The notes under the pieces are model-generated. The model saw nothing but the letters and a program-made list of their open reading frames with translations, had not been told where the DNA came from and made no database searches. From the NCBI GenBank assembly GCA_964036665.1, contig OZ038531.1:19768324-19832323 (forward strand): a stretch of DNA of 64,000 nucleotides, read 5' to 3'. The position numbers and the translations under genes were made by a program. Positions within the stretch are counted from its first letter, which is position 1. Each line of letters begins with the position of its first letter. This DNA is from Gordius sp. MW1 (taxonomy: Eukaryota; Nematomorpha; Gordioida; Gordea; Gordiidae). Positions 57,735 through 64,000 of this stretch are shown here, in pieces.

Positions 57735-58640
57735 GTTACAGCTTACATATAAGAAAAAGACATAGATATATTGTAGATAGTGGAAGGATACGGGAAAAAT
57801 TAAGGATGTAGTGGGGGAGCATTGATGTTGTTTTAAAGAAAAAAAGTAATTTTTGTTACCTTGATTAGATAAATTATTTTGTAAAAGAGATGAAATTCCA
57901 TATTGTAAAGGTTGGTTCTAATTATGTTACTAGTTGCCTAATAAGTTTGCTACCTTGATTAGATGAATTATTTTATTGCATATTGAAAAAGTTGGTTCTA
58001 ATTATGTTAAAAGTTGCCTAATATTATATATAATTTTTACTGTTCGGTTTTTAACTTTAGGTCTAAATATGAGTTGAAAAAAAGGGGAAAAACTTAAGGA
58101 TAGAGTGAGGAGCATTGATTTTGTTTTATAGAAAAAAAAGAAAGTTTTTGTTACCTTGTTTAGTTAAATTATTTTGTAAAAGATATGAGATTGCATATTG
58201 TAATGGTTGGTTCTAATTATGTTAAAAGATTTCTATGTATATAATTTGAATGTTTGGGTATTTAACTTTAGGTCTAAATATGTGTTGATTAAAAAAAATT
58301 AAAAATATGGAAGTTAATAAAGTAGTGATAAGAGATGTATAAATAATTGAAATACTGTGAAGGGTTTTGAGGTTAATAAATGGAGGATTCAGTATGCTTT
58401 GAATAATAAGTTGTGATGTAATTAATTGGGTTGATTGTTTTCATTATTTGTGTTTGTGAAGAGTTTTCAGGTAAATTAGTAGAGGATTCAGTTTGCTTTG
58501 ATTGGTAGTGATGATGATAGCAGATCATTTGAGGGATATACTGTGAAGGGTTTGGAGGTTAATAAATGGAGGATTCAGTATGCTTTGAATAGTAAGTTGT
58601 GATGTAAATGTTTTGATCATTAATATTCACTTTACCTTCT
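57735..58640. repeat. Tandem and dispersed repeats upstream of the RT element
   Basis: The block GTTACCTTGATTAGAT..AATTATTTTG and TTGGTTCTAATTATGTTA occurs two to three times between 57840 and 58250, with periods near 115 and 290 bp. The block GGTTAATAAATGGAGGATTC, then AGTATGCTTTGAAT, occurs at about 58370 and 58555. Since the RT element is on the minus strand, this lies at its 5' side and may be repeated promoter units. That role is inferred. Confidence 0.6.
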
Positions 58641-59105
58641 TCCCTAATTTATAAATTTGAACGAACGTCAAAAATTAATATTGATGATGGCGCTAATTTA
58701 TAAAACAAATATGATATTTAGAATCTGTTCAAAATAACGATAGTTCATAATACTGACAGCCTAACAAATTAGACATTAAATCTAAAATTAAAATTAGCAA
58801 AAAATATATGAACATATGTTTAAACGAATAATTGTATATAATACTATATATAAAATTATATATAAGCAATTACTACATATTTAATATAATATATTATACA
58901 CTAAATTATATAATTAATAAATCCAAGTTAGTCTGGTAAAGGGTGGTATATAATTAAGTGTATATAATAAAATATATGTAGTAATATAAAAGCAGATAAT
59001 ACATACGCAATATATTAAATACTAAATTATATAATTAATTAATACACGTAATTTGGTATAGGGTGGTGTATAATTAAGCAATATATAATAGATTTATTAT
59101 ATATG
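58640..59105. other. AT-rich DNA with a duplicated segment
   Basis: GGGTGGTATATAATTAAG near 58943 and GGGTGGTGTATAATTAAG near 59060 mark two copies of a segment of about 120 bp. No gene. Confidence 0.5.
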
Positions 59106-59569
59106 TAGTGTTGTAAAAAACCAAGGGTTTCTATTGGTTGCCTGCAAGCGTTGGCGTTTTTTTTCACCCAACCTTTTCAGTGTTAGGTGAATTTTCTTGG
59201 GAGGGCTTTGGCGTTTGGCGTTTTTGTAAAAAACACCCAAAGCGTTTTGGGTGTTTTTTTTTGGGGCACCTTTGGCGTTTAGGTTTGGGTGTATTAAAGA
59301 GCTAAAGGGTTTGGGTGGATAATATTATTAACCTTTTGGTTTAGTTTTGGTCGTTTTGGGTTGGGCATGCAAATATATCAATTTGTTTATCATATTTGAG
59401 TATTTAGATTTAGGTAATGAACTTTTAATTTAAGAAAATAAAAATAAATGTATCATGACGTCACAATCTAGTAAATTCAGTAAATTATAATTAATTATTA
59501 TGCATTATAGAAGTAGGTAGTAAATTAATATGTTTTATTTATGAAAAAAATTTGTGAAGATTTGCCCCC

Positions 59570-60280
59570 CCCCCTTATTTTTTACCCTCTTTCTCACCTG
59601 GGGAGGAACGGCGGGCAGGTGGGGTGTTTGCCCCCCCCCCTAATTTTTTACCCTCTTTCTGATGCGGGGGAGAGGGGGGGGGGCATGGGGGGGTGTTTTG
59701 CCCCCCCCTAGTTTTTTACCCTCTTTCTGATGTGGGGGAGAGGGGGGCATGGGGGGTGTTTTGCCCCCTAATTTTTTACCCTCTTTCTGATGTGGGGGAG
59801 AGGGGGGCATGGGGGGTGTTTTGCCCCCTAATTTTTTACCCTCTTTCTGATGCGAGGGAGAGGGGGGGGCAAGGGGTGTTTTGCCCCCCCCCCTAATTTT
59901 TTATCCTCTTTCTAATGCGGGGGAGAGGGGGGCATGGGGGGTGTTTTGCCCCCCCCCTAATTTTTTACCCTCTTTTAATGCGGGCGAGAGGGAGGCATGG
60001 GGGGTGTTTTGCCCCCCCCCTATTTTTTACCCTCTTTCTAATGTGGGGGAGAGGGGGGGGGGCATGGGGGGTGTTTTGCCCCCCCCCCCCTTTTTTACCC
60101 TCTTTCTAATGCGGGGGAGAGGGGGGGCATGGGGGATGTTTTGCCCCCCCCCCAATTTTTTACCCTCTTTCTGATGCGAGGGAGAAGGGGGGCAGAAGGT
60201 GTTTTGCCCCCTCCCCCCCCCCCCAATTTTTTACCCTCTTTCTGATGCGGGGGAGAGGGGTGCAGGTGGGGTGTTTTCAA
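59570..60280. repeat. G/C-rich minisatellite, left array, about 11 units
   Basis: A unit of about 60-67 bp: TTTTGCCCCCC, then TAATTTTTTACCCTCTTTCT, then GATGCGGGGGAGAGGGGGGC. Variation is mainly in G and C run length. Long open frames crossing it (PLIFYPLSDAGERG repeats) arise because the unit lacks stops. Confidence 0.95.
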
Positions 60281-60289
60281 TAAATAGAA

Positions 60290-61550
60290 AACGATTATAA
60301 AGTGAGATTTATCTGGCCATTCGAGAGCAGATTTTGAATTCAATCCTTCAATTAAAAATTAATATTTTAATTCTTTCTAAATTAATGACAGCTAACAGAC
60401 CCCCATTTAAATATTCCCCGCAATAGCTATTTTAATCACAAAATTTAATTTAAATATATTTTGAATTCCTCGCCTCTTGTAAAAGATAAAGACTTATTAA
60501 ATATATAATATCCCTTTTATTTTATATTTAAACTATATTCTCAATATGAGAGAACGGCATCCCGCGCGACTCGACATATCACCACTCCCATGTATCATGT
60601 ACATGTTCATGTACTAATCCACCCTCTCTCTCCCTTTCTCGTTGCAATGCATGCGCAACCTATCAGATTTAAGATAAGTACTAAAATAAGTATATAAAAA
60701 AATCATGGCACAACAAGGCATGGTGTGGCGTGGGCTGGCTAGGCTCTTTATTACATCATTTTACATTCATTTCTTTTTTAACGTAACATATCAAGGTATG
60801 TAGAAGTTGCGAATCATATTATTATAAATAAAATTAATGAAAATTAAACTTTTTTTTATTATGTCAACTACTAATTAAGTCATAAGCAATTAGAAAATTA
60901 AGTTTCTTATTAAATAATAAGCAACAATTTAAATTAAGATGCTTAACTCATTTTTGTTACTCAGAAAAGTCCGATTTTTTTTATGATCCTTATAAGCATT
61001 GTAAACGCGAGGTCTAAGTCAACAGGACGTAGAGTGTTGGTGCCTTGTCTTGTGAAAGCATAGTAATTAATAGCATGATATGCTTTTTGGAAATACCTTA
61101 AGTTTTTCCATTAAATGCCCAGATAACTTAAATAGTAAAACTTACTTACCCATGATGGCAAATTTTTTTAAATTGGTAAAATTTCATATTAATATTATAT
61201 TTAATAATACAGCTTATTCTTAAATGAAGTTAAATTAAAAAATTTATTTTAATTGATATGGTATATTAAGACAATTGTTGACCGCAAATCTTCAAAAATA
61301 TATTTTCGAATATTAGAAAATCTTTGTCATATAATAAGTCAATTTAAAAAAAAAAATAAATTTCAATAGAAAATGTTGATTAAGACATTTGTCTCCACTG
61401 TGACCGCAAATCTTCCCAAAAATATTTTTTATAATAGTAGAACATAAATATAAGAAGTCTATTTTCAAAAAAAATACTAATTTCAATAGAAAATGTTGAT
61501 TATGACATTTGTCACCACCGTGACCGCAAAAATTCACAAAAATATTTTCA
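60290..61550. other. Central region of the inverted-repeat element
   Basis: AT-rich. Positions 60540-60680 are GC-balanced, with CATGTATCATGTACATGTTC words. Positions 61270-61550 hold about three units of 115-120 bp sharing AATTTCAATAGAAAATGTTG and GTGACCGCAAA. No gene could be supported. Confidence 0.6.
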
Positions 61551-61554
61551 AAGG

Positions 61555-63150
61555 GTTAAAAAGGGCTTTCCGGTCCCCCCCCCCCGGGTGAGAAAGAGAG
61601 TAAAAAATAAGAAGAGGGCCGATTCACCCCCCCCCCTCTCCCCGGCATCAGAAAGAGGGTAAAAAATAAGGGGGGGGGGGACAAAACACCCCCCATGCCC
61701 CCCCCTCTCCCCCGCATCAGAAAGAGGGTAAAAAATTAGGGGAGGTGTAAAACACCCCCCTGCCAGCCCCCTCTCCCTCGCATCAGAAAGAGGGTAAAAA
61801 ATTAGGGGGAGGGGGGCCAAACACCCCCCTGCCCCCCCTCTCCCCCGCATCAGAAAGAGGGTAAAAAATTGGGGGGGGGGGGGGCAAAACACCCCCCATG
61901 CCCCCCTCTCCCCCGGATCAGAAAGAGGGTAAATAATTAGGGAGGGGGGAAAACACCCCCTATGCCCCCCCCTCTCTTCCACATCAAAAAGAGGGTAAAA
62001 AATTAGGGGGGAGGGGGGGGGGACAAAACACCCCCTGCCCCCTCTCCCCCACTTAAGAAAGAGGGTAAAAAAATTAGGGGGGGGGGGACAAAACACCCCC
62101 TGCCCCTCTCCCCCACTTAAGAAAGAGGGTAAAAAATTAGGAAGGGGCAAAACACCCCCATTCCACCCCCTCTCCCTCGCATCAGAAAGAGGGTAAAAAA
62201 TTGGGGGGGGGGGGCAAAACCCCCCATGCCCCCCTATCCCCCACATCAGAAAGAGGGTAAAAAATTAGGGGGAGGGGCAAAACACCCCCCTTTTCCTCGC
62301 ATCAGAAAGAGGGTAAAAAAATTAGGGGGGAGGGGGGGGGGACAAAACACCCCCTGCCCCCTCTCCCCCACTTAAGAAAGAGGGTAAAAAATTAGGGGGG
62401 AGGGGGGCAAAACACCCCCCTGCCCCCCCTCTCCCCCGCATCAGAAAGAGGGTAAAAAATTGGAGGGGCAAAACACCCCCTGCCCCCCCTCTCCCTCGCA
62501 TCAGAAAGAGGGTAAAAAATTAGGGGGGGGGCAAAACACCCCCCATGCCCCCCTCTCCCCCACATCAGAAAGAGGGTAAAAAATTAGGGGGAGGGGCAAA
62601 ACACCCCCCTTTTCCTCGCATCAGAAAGAGGGTAAAAAATTAGGGGGAGGGGGGCAAAACACTCCCTGCCCCCCCCCCCCGCATCAGAAAGAGGGTAAAA
62701 AATTGGGAGGGGCAAAACACCCCCCTGCCCCCCCCCCCCGCATCAGAAAGAGGGTAAAAAATTAGGGGGGGGGGCAAAACACCCCCTCTCCCTCGCATCA
62801 GAAAGAGGGTAAAAAAGTAGAGGGGACAGGGGGGCAATACACCCCCATGCCCCCCCCCTCTCCCCCACATCAGAAAGAGGGTAAAAAGTTAGGTGGGGGG
62901 GGGGGCAAAACACCCCCCATGCCCCCCTCTCCCCCACATCAGAAAGAGGGTAAAAAATTAGGGGGGGGCAAAACACCCCCCTCTCCCCCGCATCAGAAAG
63001 AGGGTAAAAAATTAGGGGGGGGGGCAAAACGCCCCCCTCTCCCCCGCATCAGAAAGAGGGTAAAAAATTAGGGGGGGGGGCAAACATCCCACCTGCCCGC
63101 CGTTCCTCCCCAGGTGAGAAAGAGGGTAAAAAATAAGGGGGGGGGGGCAA
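61555..63150. repeat. G/C-rich minisatellite, right array, about 25 units, inverted
   Basis: The same unit as the left array on the opposite strand: CATCAGAAAGAGGGTAAAAA, ATTAGGGGG, GGGCAAAACACCCCC. The outermost unit (63080-63150) carries the same variant, GCCCGCCGTTCCTCCCCAGG, as the outermost unit of the left array. The ends of the arrays are therefore paired parts of the arms, and the inner units expanded separately. Confidence 0.95.
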
Positions 63151-63614
63151 ATCTTCACAAATTTTTTTCATAAATAAAACATATTAATTTACTACCTACT
63201 TCTATAATGCATAATAATTAATTATAATTTACTGAATTTACTAGATTGTGACGTCATGATACATTTATTTTTATTTTCTTAAATTAAAAGTTCATTACCT
63301 AAATCTAAATACACAAATATGATAAACAAATTGATATATTTGTATGCCCAACCCAAAACGACCAAAACTAAACCAAAAGGTTAATAATATTATCCACCCA
63401 AACCCTTTAGCTCTTTAATACACCCAAACCTAAACGCCAAAGGTGCCCCAAAAAAACACCCAAAACGCTTTGGGTGTTTTTTACGAAAACGCCAAACGCC
63501 AAAGCCCTCCCAAGAAAATTCACCCAACACTGAAAAGGTTGGGTGAAAAAAAACGCCAACAACTAAGCTTAGCAATACGCTGGGAAAAACCAGCCAGCCG
63601 TTTTTACAACACTA

Positions 63615-64000
63615 ATATATAGGATATCATCCGAGTGCTATATCACGCCTTTAGATTCTTGTTTACAAGTTGATTAATGGAATATTTAGAATCATAATTG
63701 ATATTTGAGAGGATAATCTCAGCTTAATATAAGAGATTTGCTAAAGTTTTTTTTGTACTTTAATAGAAAACATATTAAATTTTAAAAGGGCAATCTTTTT
63801 AGCCATTAGATTAAATAGAAATTATACATACAATTTAGGATGCTATATAACTTAATTAGATCCTTAAAAATTGTAAAGGGATCATTACTAAATATGATTA
63901 GTATCAATGTGGATGTGATTAGATAAGCTTTTGTATTTAGTTTTTGCTATTATTTTAAAGCGAATTTATTTATACCTGAATCTCTAACTATATCTATTTT
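63615..64000. other. AT-rich DNA to the window end
   Basis: Nothing recognised. Confidence 0.4.

Larger units (their letters stand above)
59106..63614. mobile_element. 4.5-kb inverted-repeat element with hAT-MITE ends
   Basis: Left end TAGTGTTGTAAAA; right end, read inwards, TAGTGTTGTAAAAACGGCTG, as in MITE family B. Behind the outer about 50 bp, arms of roughly 490 bp are nearly identical in inverted orientation (59155-59645 against 63070-63560), with only a few differences seen. Both arms share, for example, TGGCGTTTTTTTTCACCC and CATGACGTCA. Inside lie two oppositely oriented arrays of one G/C-rich unit and an AT-rich centre. No coding sequence was found. The flanks TATATATG and ATATATAG are similar but not a clean 8-bp duplication. 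It behaves like a foldback-type, non-autonomous element. Confidence 0.8.

Noticed and set aside
59690-63070. Long open frames with PLIFYPLSDAGERG-type repeats on both strands
   Set aside because: They are translations of the G/C-rich minisatellite. Frame and length follow from the unit, and no start, splice or domain evidence exists.
61555-63150. Regular repeat array as a CRISPR
   Set aside because: The units are contiguous without unique spacers, and the genome is eukaryotic.

Overview
The window is nuclear DNA of an animal, most likely an arthropod. It is AT-rich and has spliced genes with short GT-AG introns. It holds two invertebrate-type host genes, both on the minus strand, in a dense mass of transposons. 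There are no operons, bacterial genes or functional RNA genes that I can support. The species cannot be named from sequence alone.

Host genes. (1) A Jupiter/JPT-like gene, about 9.3-12.0 kb, is assembled from four exons whose reading phases agree at all three junctions. (2) A DLC/crossveinless-c type RhoGAP-START gene, 32.2 to 23.7 kb, is assembled from ten exons whose phases agree at all nine junctions. It encodes 961 residues: a Ser/Thr-rich region, a RhoGAP domain with its arginine finger, and a START domain reaching the natural stop codon. Its 5' exons were not found.

Layout. 0-9 kb: retroelement debris (hammerhead-like core, Helitron Rep relic, RTE LINE, gypsy fossil). 9-12 kb: Jupiter-like gene. 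12.9-17.0 kb: a Ginger DNA transposon with terminal inverted repeats, a CCGG target duplication, an integrase-type transposase, an OTU protease-like module and a 120-bp minisatellite. 17-23.7 kb: MITEs and AT-rich DNA. 23.7-32.2 kb: RhoGAP-START gene with hAT MITEs pressed against several exons. 32.3-42.5 kb: MITE-rich DNA without recognisable genes. 42.5-47 kb: a LINE fragment interrupted by a repeat array. 49.4-54.5 kb: a MULE relic interrupted by an apparently complete hAT transposon, then a P-element-like relic interrupted by a non-autonomous Helitron. 54.9-58.6 kb: a decayed RT element with repeated upstream DNA. 59.1-63.6 kb: a 4.5-kb inverted-repeat element whose ends match a MITE family and whose interior carries oppositely oriented G/C-rich minisatellites.

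Most of the DNA comes from cut-and-paste transposons. At least three hAT-type families show 8-bp target duplications, and one copy still has a full transposase frame. Only the Jupiter-like and RhoGAP-START exons, and perhaps the hAT transposase, look like sequence under coding constraint.
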